Shown: positions 18,951-27,580 of the stretch, in pieces
Layout of the letters: every line of letters starts with the position of its first letter
Numbering within the stretch: position 1 is the first letter of the stretch
DNA from: JAENWD01 sp963837165
Lineage (GTDB): Bacteria > Acidobacteriota > Vicinamibacteria > Vicinamibacterales > JAENWD01
Assembly (NCBI GenBank): GCA_963837165.1
Contig: CAWIMD010000006.1
Span: 211,431-275,430, forward strand
Length of the DNA: 64,000 nucleotides
Direction: 5' to 3'
Notes under the pieces: generated by a model
Databases searched by the model: none
Seen by the model: only the letters and a program-made list of their open reading frames with translations
What the model was told of the DNA's origin: nothing
Program-made: the position numbers and the translations under genes

Positions 18951-19047
18951 CGCCATCAACGGAGGCACAGGCTCTCACCGGCGCGTCATCCGGCCGCGGC
19001 AGTACCTGCTGACCGTGACGGTCCCGCTCACTGGTGGCTGCCGGGCC

Positions 19048-19792
19048 TCAGCTCCAGCCGCGCAGCCGGTAATACACGAGCGCCACGTACCTGGTACAGG
19101 GCGCCGGTACTGCCCCCCAGGGCATAGAGGGTGGGCCGCCAGAACGGCCGCCCGCCATACCGCAGCCAGGACGGTGACGGCAGCGGTTCGAATCCCAGCG
19201 CCCTGAACGCTCCGGCCGCGCGCCGCATGTGCTCGGGCGCAGTGACCAGGACGAAGCGGGTCTCGCCTCGTTCCCGGAGGAGCCGTCCGACGTTCACCGC
19301 CTGGTCGCGCGTGGTCGGGGACGATGACTCCTGCACGACGTCAGCCTCCGGAACCCCGCACCGGACCAGGGCCGCCGCCAGCGCCTGGCTCTCGGGCGAC
19401 CCCGTGCCCGTGCCCGGGGGCCTGCCGCCCGACGCAATCACGCTGGGGCCGCCGAGAACCCGGTACACGCGGGCGGCCTCGAGCGCGTTGGATCCACTCT
19501 GCACGTTGACGATCGCCAGCGTCCGTCCGTCCCCGCCGGCATCGACCGCACCGTTGCCGAGCACGACGATGACCCTGATGCCGGGCGCGTCCGAGGCTCT
19601 CCAGATCGCCTGGTGCGGAACGGCGAGGCTCCACACCAGCAGATCGCTCGTCCCCTGCAGGCTGAGCACGGCGTACAACGCGAGCAGGAGCGTCAGCCCG
19701 CGGCGGCCCCAGCGCGCGGTCCGCGCCGATCCGTAGAGCAGACCCACCCCCGCGGCCAGACCGGCCATCAGAAACGGGAACGTGCCCGGCAC
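19048..19792 (-). CDS. YdcF/DUF218-like membrane protein, copy 2, frame broken near the C-terminus
   Basis: A paralogue of the protein at 15949-16734, with the same layout: two membrane helices (FPFLMAGLAAGVGLLYG; LTLLLALYAVLSLQGTSDLL), IVVLGNGA, VIASGGRP, ESQALAAAL, TRDQAVNVGRLL, VTAPEHMRRAAGAFRALGFEPLPSPS. The GTG at 19792 is the first usable codon; an AAGGAG sequence a little further upstream suggests the true start may be a rare CTG a few codons earlier. Near 19087-19091 the coding strand reads CAGGTACGTGG. Removing one G restores a C-terminus ALYQYVALVYYRLRGW that aligns residue for residue with ALHEHAALLFYRVQGW of copy 1 and ends at 19048. The break is therefore almost certainly a one-base insertion in the data. 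Confidence 0.78.
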
Positions 19793-19953
19793 GAGTGTCT
19801 TGACGAGCGCTCTCGAGAAGTCGGTCAGGACGCCACTCCTTCACTCCGGACGGCAGGTTCTGCGGCCAGCCGACAGTGTACTCGCGCGTGGCGGATTCGC
19901 TTCCGTCGCCACGTTTGCGCCTGCTTCGGGCGGCTATGCTCTACCATGCCCCG

Positions 19954-20187
19954 ATGAACCGTCGAGATCTGATGAAGGCGCTCGGCGCCAGCGACTGGCG
20001 CGACTGGCCGGACATGGCCTGGGCCGGCCCCGAGTGCTGGGGAACCCGGCTTCAGGACTGGCGCGTGGCGGACGGCCGGCTGCAATGCGTTGCCGCGGGC
20101 GGCGGGCCCCTACAGCGTGCGCGTCGGAGACGGGCGCCGGTGGCTTCAGGTCCTGACCGGAGTGACGGCCGTCCGCGGGTAAACTGA
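19954..20187 (+). pseudogene. Short Tat-type N-terminus followed by a frame-shifted tail (possible phosphatase remnant)
   Basis: MNRRDLMKALG is a twin-arginine-like start, followed by AGPECWGTRLQDWRVADGRLQCV, which resembles the beginning of exported PhoD-like or related proteins where an NRLQDWR-x-x-DGRLxC stretch opens the mature part. After GGG (about 20101-20107) the coherent sequence continues in another frame (PYSVRVGDGRRWLQVL) to a stop at 20187. Removing one G from the G-run would give a protein of only about 75 residues. It looks like an internally deleted or degraded gene just upstream of the malic enzyme. Confidence 0.35.
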
Positions 20188-20191
20188 ACCC

Positions 20192-21832
20192 ATGGCTACG
20201 CGACCGCGCGGGCGAACGCCCACTGGCATCCACCTGCTGAACGACCCGGCGCTCAACAAGGGCACGGCGTTCACCGAGGAGGAACGCGACGCGCTGAGGC
20301 TGCGAGGCCTGCTGCCGCCGCGGATCCTGACGCAGGAACAGCAGGTCGAGAAGATCCTCGAGAACTTCCGCGCCCAGCCCTCCGACCTCGAGAAATACAT
20401 TTTCCTCATCTCGCTGCAGGACCGGAACGAGCGGCTCTTCTACCGGGTGGCCATGGATCACATGGACGAGATGATGCCGATCATCTACACGCCCACCGTG
20501 GGGCGCGCCTGTCAGCTGTTCGGCCACATCTGGCGACGGCCTCGCGGCCTCTTCATCTCGGCCGCCGATCGCGGCCGGATCGCGCGGATCCTGCGCCACT
20601 GGCCGCACGGACCGGTCCGGGTGATCGTGGTGACCGACGGCGAGCGGATCCTCGGCCTCGGAGACCTCGGGGCCAACGGGATGGGCATCCCGATCGGCAA
20701 GCTCTCGCTCTACACCGCATGTGCCGGCGTGCCGCCGGGCTCGTGCCTGCCCATTGCCCTCGACGTCGGTACCGAAAACCAGGAACTGCTCGACGACCCC
20801 CTCTACACGGGGCTGCCGCGTCACCGGCTGCCCCGCGCCGAGCTCGACGCCTTCATGGACGAGTTCATGAAGGCCGTCGTGCGGCGGTTCCCCGACGCGC
20901 TGGTGCAGTTCGAGGACTTCGGCAACAGGAACGCGTTCCGCATGCTCTCCAGGTACCGGGATGCCGCGTGCTGCTTCAACGACGACATCCAGGGCACGGC
21001 CGCCGTCTGCCTGGCCGGCCTCTACGCGGCCCTGCCGATGCTCCGCTCGTCCAGGCTGGCCGACCAGACCCTCCTGTTCCTCGGCGCGGGCGAGGCGGGC
21101 GTCGGCATTGCCGATCTCGTCGTGGACGCCATGGTCTCGGACGGGGTCTCCGCGGACCAGGCGAGGCGGCGGTGCTGGTTCGTCGACTCGCGCGGTCTCG
21201 TGGTGCGGAGCCGCACCGACCTGGCCGAGCACAAGCGGCCGTACGCGCACGATCACGCGGAGCTGCCGGACCTGGCAGCCGCAATCGAGGCGCTGATGCC
21301 CACCGCGCTGATCGGCGTCTCGGGACAGCCCGGCACGTTCACCCGGCCCGTCGTCGAGGCGATGGCCGCGATCAACGAGCGGCCGGTGGTCTTCGCCTTG
21401 TCGAACCCGACCGCCAAGTCGGAATGCACAGCCGAGCAGGCGTATGGATGGAGCGGCGGCCGCGCGGTCTTCGCCAGCGGCAGCCCGTTCCCCCCGGTCG
21501 CGCACGAGTCGGGGATGACGTTCGTGCCGCGTCAGGCGAACAACGCCTACATCTTCCCCGGCGTGGGACTGGGGATCATCGCGTGCGGCGCGCGGCGCGT
21601 CACCAACGGCATGTTCCTGACCGCCGCCCGGACGCTCGCGGCGCACGTCACCGACGCGGACCTGGCGGTGGGCGCGATGTTCCCCCCGCTTGCCCGGATC
21701 CGGGCAGTCTCCACGTCGATTGCGACCGCCGTCGCAGGCGTGGCCTACGAGAGCGGCCTCGCCACGGTGCCACGGCCCGATGACCTCGAGGCGCTCGTGC
21801 GGAGCCAGATGTACGATCCCGCCTATGCATGA
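20192..21832 (+). CDS. maeA: NAD-type malic enzyme (oxaloacetate-decarboxylating)
   Basis: A complete 546-residue malic enzyme, converting L-malate to pyruvate, CO2 and NAD(P)H. Visible signatures are YTPTVG (catalytic Tyr), GLGDLGANGMGIPIGKL (catalytic Lys), the divalent-metal site in QFEDFGNRNAF and FNDDIQGTAAV, the dinucleotide motif GAGEAGVGIAD, and SNPTAKSE and GSPFPPV near the C-terminus. Length and motifs fit the large NAD-dependent SfcA/MaeA class rather than the shorter MaeB-like forms; cofactor preference is inferred from that class. It stands alone on the plus strand, followed by a short 9-bp tandem repeat. Confidence 0.95.
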   Translation: MATRPRGRTPTGIHLLNDPALNKGTAFTEEERDALRLRGLLPPRILTQEQQVEKILENFRAQPSDLEKYIFLISLQDRNERLFYRVAMDHMDEMMPIIYTPTVGRACQLFGHIWRRPRGLFISAADRGRIARILRHWPHGPVRVIVVTDGERILGLGDLGANGMGIPIGKLSLYTACAGVPPGSCLPIALDVGTENQELLDDPLYTGLPRHRLPRAELDAFMDEFMKAVVRRFPDALVQFEDFGNRNAFRMLSRYRDAACCFNDDIQGTAAVCLAGLYAALPMLRSSRLADQTLLFLGAGEAGVGIADLVVDAMVSDGVSADQARRRCWFVDSRGLVVRSRTDLAEHKRPYAHDHAELPDLAAAIEALMPTALIGVSGQPGTFTRPVVEAMAAINERPVVFALSNPTAKSECTAEQAYGWSGGRAVFASGSPFPPVAHESGMTFVPRQANNAYIFPGVGLGIIACGARRVTNGMFLTAARTLAAHVTDADLAVGAMFPPLARIRAVSTSIATAVAGVAYESGLATVPRPDDLEALVRSQMYDPAYA

Positions 21833-21840
21833 TCCGGGAA

Positions 21841-21884
21841 CACGAAGGGCACGAAGGACACGAAGGACACGAAGGACACGAAGA
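21841..21884. repeat. Tandem repeat, about five copies of ACACGAAGG
   Basis: A short nonanucleotide repeat (CACGAAGGA/C units) directly after the malic enzyme stop, in the gap between convergent genes. It is similar in character to other simple intergenic repeats in this window. Confidence 0.8.
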
Positions 21885-21925
21885 AAGCTTCGCCGGACTC
21901 GACGAAGCCCGAAGGGCGAAGTCGA

Positions 21926-23005
21926 TCAGTTCGGCCACGCTGCCGGGCCGAACGCGAGTGCCGCCGGAGCGAGGACCTGCCCTTTGTGGCGCGCCAGCGT
22001 GACCCTCACGTCGTGCGTGTCGCGGCGGCTCTCCGGCTGCTCGACGAACAGGACGTAGTAGCCGGCGAGCGCGCCCGACAGCCGCGCGATCGCCTGTCCG
22101 GGGAACACGTTGGTGCGCGTGTAGAACCCGCCGGTGTCCTCCGCGACGACCTGCAGGCCGGCTTCGAGCGAGTGGTAGTCCGCATCGGTCACGTCCAGCG
22201 AGAAGACCGACGTCCTGGCGCCGACCAGGGCCGCGCGCGCCGGCCCATACTCGTTCGCCATCACGACGCCGCCGAGCGTGAGCCGGCCGAACCCATGGCC
22301 CACCAGCACGAGCGACTTCGAGCCGGGGAGCGGGCCGAGCGCGTTCGCAATCAGCTCCAGCGCCCGTTCGATGCCGTAGGTGTGCCGCGCGGCTCCACGA
22401 TCGAGCCGCTCCAGCAGTGAGGGCACACCGGACGTCTGCACGGCGGGCGGCGCGTCGAGCAGCAGACCGTGCGCGAGCACGCGGTCCAGTCGGGCGCGAT
22501 CGCTGGTGAAGTCGCTCCAGATCTCCAGGTGCGAGTCGAAGGACAGGATCGCGATCCGGTCGGCAGGCCCGAGCGTTGCGAGCAGGTTCCGGCTCCGCGC
22601 GAGCATCCGCATCAGGCCGACGATGCGGGACGGCTCGAGATCCTTCTGGAAGAGGAAGACGATCAGCCGTCCGGTCCCCGGCTCGAACGCTGGGCCGGCT
22701 GGCAGCGACGCGCGGGCTGGATCGGGGCCCGCTTCGTCGGACGCGCCGACCCAGGTGGCGCTCTCGACCTTCGCCGGCTGTCCGTCGATCCGGACCCGGA
22801 AGTCGTCGGCGGAAAGCCCCTGAACCGGGTTGCCCCGATCGTCCAGCACCCGGGCGTCCACGATGACGCGCGCGACGGAGACGCGTTCGCCAAATCGCGG
22901 CACCTGTTGCGCGGCCGCCGGACCCCCGCCCAGGACGACGCACCCGGCCAGCGCGGCCGCCAGGCCCTGCAGAGCGGCACTCCCATTCCCAGGGTCCCTG
23001 CACAC
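21926..23005 (-). CDS. Exported VWFA-related protein (acidobacterial TIGR03436 type)
   Basis: A 359-residue protein with a GTG start and an N-terminal hydrophobic signal (LAAALAGCVVLGGGPAAAQQ). The early part, VSVARVIVDARVLDDRGNPVQGLSADDFRVRIDG, is the strand pair that begins TIGR03436 proteins. The VWA-like core follows with GRLIVFLFQKDL, DRIAILSFDSHLEIWSDFT, and GSKSLVLVGHGFG, then TGGFYTRTNVFPGQAIARLSGALAGYYVLF. The classical MIDAS DxSxS is replaced by FLFQKD, so metal binding may be lost. This family is greatly expanded in Acidobacteria; its cellular role is unknown. Confidence 0.85.
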   Translation of the reverse strand: MCRDPGNGSAALQGLAAALAGCVVLGGGPAAAQQVPRFGERVSVARVIVDARVLDDRGNPVQGLSADDFRVRIDGQPAKVESATWVGASDEAGPDPARASLPAGPAFEPGTGRLIVFLFQKDLEPSRIVGLMRMLARSRNLLATLGPADRIAILSFDSHLEIWSDFTSDRARLDRVLAHGLLLDAPPAVQTSGVPSLLERLDRGAARHTYGIERALELIANALGPLPGSKSLVLVGHGFGRLTLGGVVMANEYGPARAALVGARTSVFSLDVTDADYHSLEAGLQVVAEDTGGFYTRTNVFPGQAIARLSGALAGYYVLFVEQPESRRDTHDVRVTLARHKGQVLAPAALAFGPAAWPN

Positions 23006-23124
23006 CCGACCACGCTACCACTCCGCGTCGAAGCGCGCAGTGAGTGGGGACGAATCCCCACCAGACGGGACGGATTGCCCCGATACCGCCGTATTCCGTC
23101 GCGCTCCCGAGTCGCGACGGCGGC

Positions 23125-24762
23125 ATGCTTTTCGCCTCGTCAACGCTCGAGATGCGCGACACGGCGGCGCTCGGCGGCGAGGCGGTGGCGCTCGGCGCCC
23201 TGCATGCGGGCATTACTGCGGCCTACGGCTATCCGGGCACGCCCTCCACGGAGATCCTCGACTTCCTGCTGACCCGCCCGCCGGCCGCCGGCGCGCCTCG
23301 CGCGACCTGGTGCACGAACGAGAAGGCCGCCTACGAGGCCGCCCTTGGCGTGGCGCTCGTCGGCAGACGCGCGCTGGTGACGATGAAGCACGTGGGTTTG
23401 AACGTGGCGGCGGACCCGTTCATGAGCTCGGCCCTCGTCGGGGTGCACGGCGGCCTGGTCCTGGCCGTGGCCGACGATCCCGGCATGCACAGCTCCCAGA
23501 ACGAGCAGGACAGCCGCTTCTATGCCGACTTCGCGCGCGTGATGTGCCTGGAGCCTGCCACGCCGCAGGAGTGCTACGACATGGCCCGGCAGGCGTTCGA
23601 CCTGTCGGAGCAGTTCCGGGTGCCCGTGCTCCTGCGCCTCGTCACGCGCGTGGCCCATGCACGGGCCCTGATCACGACCGCAGCAGCTCGCGCGCAGAAC
23701 GGCCTCCGGAAGGCCGAGTCTCCTGCCTCGTGGATCCTGCTGCCCGCCAACGCACGGCGGCAGTGGCACGGGCTGGTCGCGCGTCAGAAGGACTTGCGCG
23801 CCCACGCCCGGGAATCGCCGCTGAACACCCTCGCGCTCCACGACACGCGCCTGGGCGTCGTCACCGCCGGCATCGCGCGGACCTACCTGCGTGAGAACCT
23901 CGATGACCCCGCCTTCGTCCCCTCGCAGCTGCACATCGGCGAATACCCGGTGCCCGAGGCGCTGATCGAGGCGCTGGTCTCGCACGTCGACTCCGTTCTC
24001 GTGCTCGAGGACGGCTACCCGCTGCTGGAGCGCACGGTCCGCGCGGTTGCACCGGATCGCGTGACCGTGCTCGGACGCGAGAGCGGGCACGTGCCGGCCG
24101 AAGGCGAGCTGGATCCGGATGTCGTGCGCGCGGCGCTTGGCCTCGAGGCCAGGCATGGCCTTGGCCCCGCCGCGCTGCTCGTGCCGCCACGGCCGCCGCA
24201 GCTCTGCGCGGGCTGCCCGCACGCCGACATGTACCAGGCGCTCAACCTCGCCCTGGCGGACGAGACGGTGCGCCTCGTCACGTCGGACGTCGGGTGCTAC
24301 ACGCTCGGCGCGCTGCCGCCGTTCCAGGCCATCGAGACGTGCGTCGCCATGGGCGCGTCGATTGGACTGGCCAGGGGCGCCGCCGACGCCGGGTTCCGGC
24401 CGGTGGTCGCGGTGATTGGCGACAGCACGTTCCTGCACTCCGGGATGGCCCCGCTCGTCGACGCCATTGCGGCCGACACCGACATGACGCTGCTCATCCT
24501 CGACAACGAGGTCGTGGCCATGACCGGCGGACAGCCCACGGTCGTGCCGTCCTCGCGGATGGAGCCGCTGCTGGCAGGTCTCGGCGTGCCGCGCGAGCAC
24601 CTGCGCGTCGTGCGTGCCCATCCGCGGCTCGTTCCCGAGATTGCCGCCGTGATTCGCCAGGAAGTCGCGCATCGTGGCCTGTCGGTGGTGGTGGGTGTGC
24701 GCGAGTGTGTCGAGGCGGCACGGGCCCGCAAGGCGCCCGCTTCTCCGGCGGTGTGCCAATGA
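23125..24762 (+). CDS. iorA: Indolepyruvate:ferredoxin oxidoreductase alpha subunit, without C-terminal Fe-S domain
   Basis: A 545-residue protein from the ATG at 23125 (ATG at 23152 is also possible). It oxidises aryl 2-oxoacids with CoA to aryl-acetyl-CoA. The N-terminal pyrimidine domain is seen in GEAVALGALHAG and YGYPGTPSTEILDFL, the NEKAAYEAALG motif and TMKHVGLNVAADPFM. The PP domain has CAGCPH, SDVGCYTLG, the TPP motif GDSTFLHSGM...LILDNEVVAMTGGQ. Typical IorA is longer because of a C-terminal ferredoxin domain with two CxxCxxC clusters. Here the protein ends about 25 residues after the TPP domain with no such cysteines. The stop overlaps the iorB start (ATGA). Electrons may therefore need a separate carrier (inference). 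Confidence 0.92.
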   Translation: MLFASSTLEMRDTAALGGEAVALGALHAGITAAYGYPGTPSTEILDFLLTRPPAAGAPRATWCTNEKAAYEAALGVALVGRRALVTMKHVGLNVAADPFMSSALVGVHGGLVLAVADDPGMHSSQNEQDSRFYADFARVMCLEPATPQECYDMARQAFDLSEQFRVPVLLRLVTRVAHARALITTAAARAQNGLRKAESPASWILLPANARRQWHGLVARQKDLRAHARESPLNTLALHDTRLGVVTAGIARTYLRENLDDPAFVPSQLHIGEYPVPEALIEALVSHVDSVLVLEDGYPLLERTVRAVAPDRVTVLGRESGHVPAEGELDPDVVRAALGLEARHGLGPAALLVPPRPPQLCAGCPHADMYQALNLALADETVRLVTSDVGCYTLGALPPFQAIETCVAMGASIGLARGAADAGFRPVVAVIGDSTFLHSGMAPLVDAIAADTDMTLLILDNEVVAMTGGQPTVVPSSRMEPLLAGLGVPREHLRVVRAHPRLVPEIAAVIRQEVAHRGLSVVVGVRECVEAARARKAPASPAVCQ

Positions 24763-25331
24763 CGTTCGACGTGGTGCTGGCGGGCGTGGGCGGTCAAGGC
24801 GTGCTGTCGCTGGCCGCCGTGCTGGGAGCCGCGGCTGTCCGCGAGGGACGACACGTGATGCAGTCGGAGGTGCACGGCATGTCGCAGCGCGGCGGCGCGG
24901 TCAGCGCGCACCTGCGCATCGCCGACCGGGAGATTGCCAGCGCGCTCATCCCGGCGGCAACCGCCGGCATGGTGATCGGCCTCGAGCCGCTCGAGAGCCT
25001 CCGGCACCTGCCGCAGCTCGCCGCCGACGGCTGGGTCGTCACTGCCGCCGCGCCTGTCAGGAACTTCCCGGACTATCCGCCGCCGGACCAGGTCGTGCGC
25101 GAGCTCGACCGTCTGCCCCACGTCGTTCTCGTGGACGCCGACCGCCTCGCGCACGAGGCGGGCCTGCCGCGCGCCAGCAACATGGTTCTCGCTGGTGCCG
25201 CCTCGCGCTACCTGCCGCTCGATCCGGCCACGCTGGAGGCCGTCATCCGCGAGCGATTCGCGGCGAAAGGGGAGAGCAGCGTGGCGCAGAACCTTGCGGC
25301 GTTCCGCGCCGGACGCGAGGTGCGGCCGTGA
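24759..25331 (+). CDS. iorB: Indolepyruvate:ferredoxin oxidoreductase beta (gamma-domain) subunit
   Basis: A 190-residue subunit with the family signature VVLAGVGGQGVLSLAAVLG at the N-terminus and SEVHGMSQRGGAVSAHLRI, the CoA/oxidoreductase gamma-domain motif. It is the normal partner of IorA and completes the active enzyme. The ATG overlaps the iorA stop and its own TGA overlaps the GTG of the following ACD gene (GTGA), so all three are translated from one message in fixed stoichiometry. Confidence 0.93.
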   Translation: MTFDVVLAGVGGQGVLSLAAVLGAAAVREGRHVMQSEVHGMSQRGGAVSAHLRIADREIASALIPAATAGMVIGLEPLESLRHLPQLAADGWVVTAAAPVRNFPDYPPPDQVVRELDRLPHVVLVDADRLAHEAGLPRASNMVLAGAASRYLPLDPATLEAVIRERFAAKGESSVAQNLAAFRAGREVRP

Positions 25332-27580
25332 CGCCGCAGACCTGCGGCGCGCCGGTGGAGCGGGCCAGGGCCGAGCGCCGCACGGCGCTGTTCGAGCACG
25401 AGGCCTACGAGCTGCTCGAGGCCGCGGGCATTCGATGCCCGGCCCATGTGTTCGTGCCCGACGGCCGCGCCGTCACCGGCGCCGACCTCGCCCGGCTCGG
25501 CGCCTCGCGCGTTGTGGTCAAGGCCGTTGCGCCGGGCCTCCTGCACAAGACCGAGATTGGCGGCGTCGAGGTCGTCCCCGCGGCGATCCCGGAGATCGAG
25601 GCGGCGGTGGCCCGCATGCGGGAGCGGCTCGCCGGCACGGAGCTGGCCGGATGCCTGCTCGCGGCGTTCGTGGATCACGATCGGGACCCGGGGGCCGAGC
25701 TGCTGGCCAGCGCCCGCTGGACCGCGGAGTTCGGGCCCGTCGTGAGCCTGGCTCTCGGCGGTGTGCACGCCGAGTTCCTCTCGTCGCAGCTGAGAGACGA
25801 GGTCGCCGTCTCGGTGGTATCGCCGCTACTGGGGCTGCCCGCCCACCTGTCGCAATCCGGGACCGCCGCCCGGTTCCTGACCGAGCGCATGCGTGGAAGG
25901 CCTCCGCGGTTGACGCAGGCCGCGTTCACGGCGTTCATGGAGCGGCTGGTCGCGCTCGCGGGGCTGCTCGCGCCCCTCGGCCTCGGGGACTGCGAGATGA
26001 ACCCCGTCGTCGTCTCCGGCGGCGAAGTCGTGGCCCTGGACGCGCTCGTGACGCTCAGAGAGCCAGCGCCCGAGACGCCCGCGCGGCCGCTGGCCGCCCT
26101 GCCCGCGCTGCTCAGGCCGGCGAGCATCGCGGTGGTCGGCGTCTCTGACCACCTGAATCCAGGCCGCATCATCCTTCGCAATCTCCTGCGCGAGGGCACG
26201 CCGCCCGGTCGGATCACCGTCGTCAAGCCGGGACATTGGCAGGTGGAAGGCTGCCAGGCGGTGCCCTCGGTACGCGCGCTGCCGGCGCCCGTGGACCTCC
26301 TCGTCGTCGCGGTCGCGGCCGCACAGGCATGCGAGGTGGTGGAAGACGCGATTGCCGGCGGGCTCGCCCGGTCGATCGTGCTCATTCCCGGCGGATTCGA
26401 AGAGAAGGCGGGCAGCGCGCCGCTGGCCGCGCGGATTCGCGACCGGCTCGACAGCAGCCGTCGCACGCCGTCGGGAGGTCCGCTCCTGGTGGGCGGCAAC
26501 TGTCTCGGCATCCGCTCGCAGCCGGGGCACTACGACACGATGTTCATCCCGGAGGACAAGCTGCCGCCGCCCCAGGGGGCCTCGGATCCGCTGGCGATGA
26601 TCTCGCAGAGCGGCGCGTTTGCCATCGCGCGCCTGTCACACTGGACCGACGTGCGCCCGCGTTACGTCATCACGACGGGCAACCAGCTCGATGTCACGAT
26701 CGGGGACCTGCTGTCCGGGCTGGCACACGAGGACGGGCTCGAGGTCTTCGCGGTGTACGTCGAAGGGTTCAAGCCGCAGGACGGGGCGCGCGCGCTCGAG
26801 GCCGTGCGGTCGATCGTCGCGCGCGGGCGGAGCGTCGTGATCTACCGGGCCGGCCGGACGCCCGCCGGCGCCGGCGCCGCCGCGAGCCACACCGCGTCGA
26901 TGGCCGGCGACTACCGCCTCACGCACGCGCTCTTCAGGCAGGCCGGAGCCATGGTGGCGGGGACGATCGACGAGTTCGACGACTTCGTGAGGCTGGCGAT
27001 CCGGCTGTCCGGCCGCACGACGTCCGGCGCGCGGGTCGGCGCGGTCTCGAACGCCGGCTTCGAGTGCGTGGCGCTGGCCGATGCGCCCGGCGCCCTGTCG
27101 TTCCCGGCCCCGGGCGATCGGACGCGACGCGTGGTGGCGGAGACGTTCAGGCGCATGCACGTCGAGCAGATCGTGGACGTGCACAACCCGCTCGACCTCA
27201 CGCCAATGGCGCGCGACGAGGACTACGAGGCGATTGTCCGCGCCGTGCTGGCGGATCCCGAGGTCGATCTCGCTGTCGTCGGGTGCATCCCGCTCACCAG
27301 CGCCCTGCACACGCTGCCGGGCGCCTGTGAGGGCGGCGGTCTCGACGGCCCGGACGGCATCGCGGCGCGGCTGGGCCGGGTGTGGGACGAGGGAGGAAAG
27401 CCCTGGGTCGTGGTGGTGGACAGCGGTCCGCTGTTCGACCCGCTGGCCGCGGCGCTGGCCGCCCACGGGATCCCCGTGTTCCGCGCCGCGGACCGCGCGA
27501 TCCGCGCGCTGGACGCGTGGCACGCGGCGCGACGACCGTCAGTATCGTGCGGGCGGGCGGAGCGCGGCTTACCGCAGTAA
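25328..27580 (+). CDS. ADP-forming acyl/aryl-CoA synthetase, fused beta-alpha
   Basis: A 750-residue fusion in which the ATP-grasp beta part comes first (residues about 10-245: ALFEHEAYELLEAAGI, VVVKAVAPGLLHKTEIGGVEV, LALGGVHAEF, GDCEMNPVVV). The alpha part follows: CoA-binding Rossmann domain (LLRPASIAVVGVSD), succinyl-CoA ligase-like flavodoxin domains (SIVLIPGGFEE, MISQSGAFAIARL, VITTGNQLDVTIGDLL) and the phospho-histidine site ASHTASMAGDY. The enzyme converts acyl-CoA plus ADP and Pi to acid, ATP and CoA. Directly behind iorAB its likely substrate is arylacetyl-CoA, giving ATP from aromatic amino acid breakdown (inference from context). The start GTG overlaps the iorB stop. Confidence 0.92.
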   Translation: MTPQTCGAPVERARAERRTALFEHEAYELLEAAGIRCPAHVFVPDGRAVTGADLARLGASRVVVKAVAPGLLHKTEIGGVEVVPAAIPEIEAAVARMRERLAGTELAGCLLAAFVDHDRDPGAELLASARWTAEFGPVVSLALGGVHAEFLSSQLRDEVAVSVVSPLLGLPAHLSQSGTAARFLTERMRGRPPRLTQAAFTAFMERLVALAGLLAPLGLGDCEMNPVVVSGGEVVALDALVTLREPAPETPARPLAALPALLRPASIAVVGVSDHLNPGRIILRNLLREGTPPGRITVVKPGHWQVEGCQAVPSVRALPAPVDLLVVAVAAAQACEVVEDAIAGGLARSIVLIPGGFEEKAGSAPLAARIRDRLDSSRRTPSGGPLLVGGNCLGIRSQPGHYDTMFIPEDKLPPPQGASDPLAMISQSGAFAIARLSHWTDVRPRYVITTGNQLDVTIGDLLSGLAHEDGLEVFAVYVEGFKPQDGARALEAVRSIVARGRSVVIYRAGRTPAGAGAAASHTASMAGDYRLTHALFRQAGAMVAGTIDEFDDFVRLAIRLSGRTTSGARVGAVSNAGFECVALADAPGALSFPAPGDRTRRVVAETFRRMHVEQIVDVHNPLDLTPMARDEDYEAIVRAVLADPEVDLAVVGCIPLTSALHTLPGACEGGGLDGPDGIAARLGRVWDEGGKPWVVVVDSGPLFDPLAAALAAHGIPVFRAADRAIRALDAWHAARRPSVSCGRAERGLPQ

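Noticed and set aside
21830..21895. Cys-rich repeat peptide (SCPSCPSCPS) on the minus strand
   Set aside because: It is the translation of a 9-bp tandem repeat between genes, with no start or RBS of its own.
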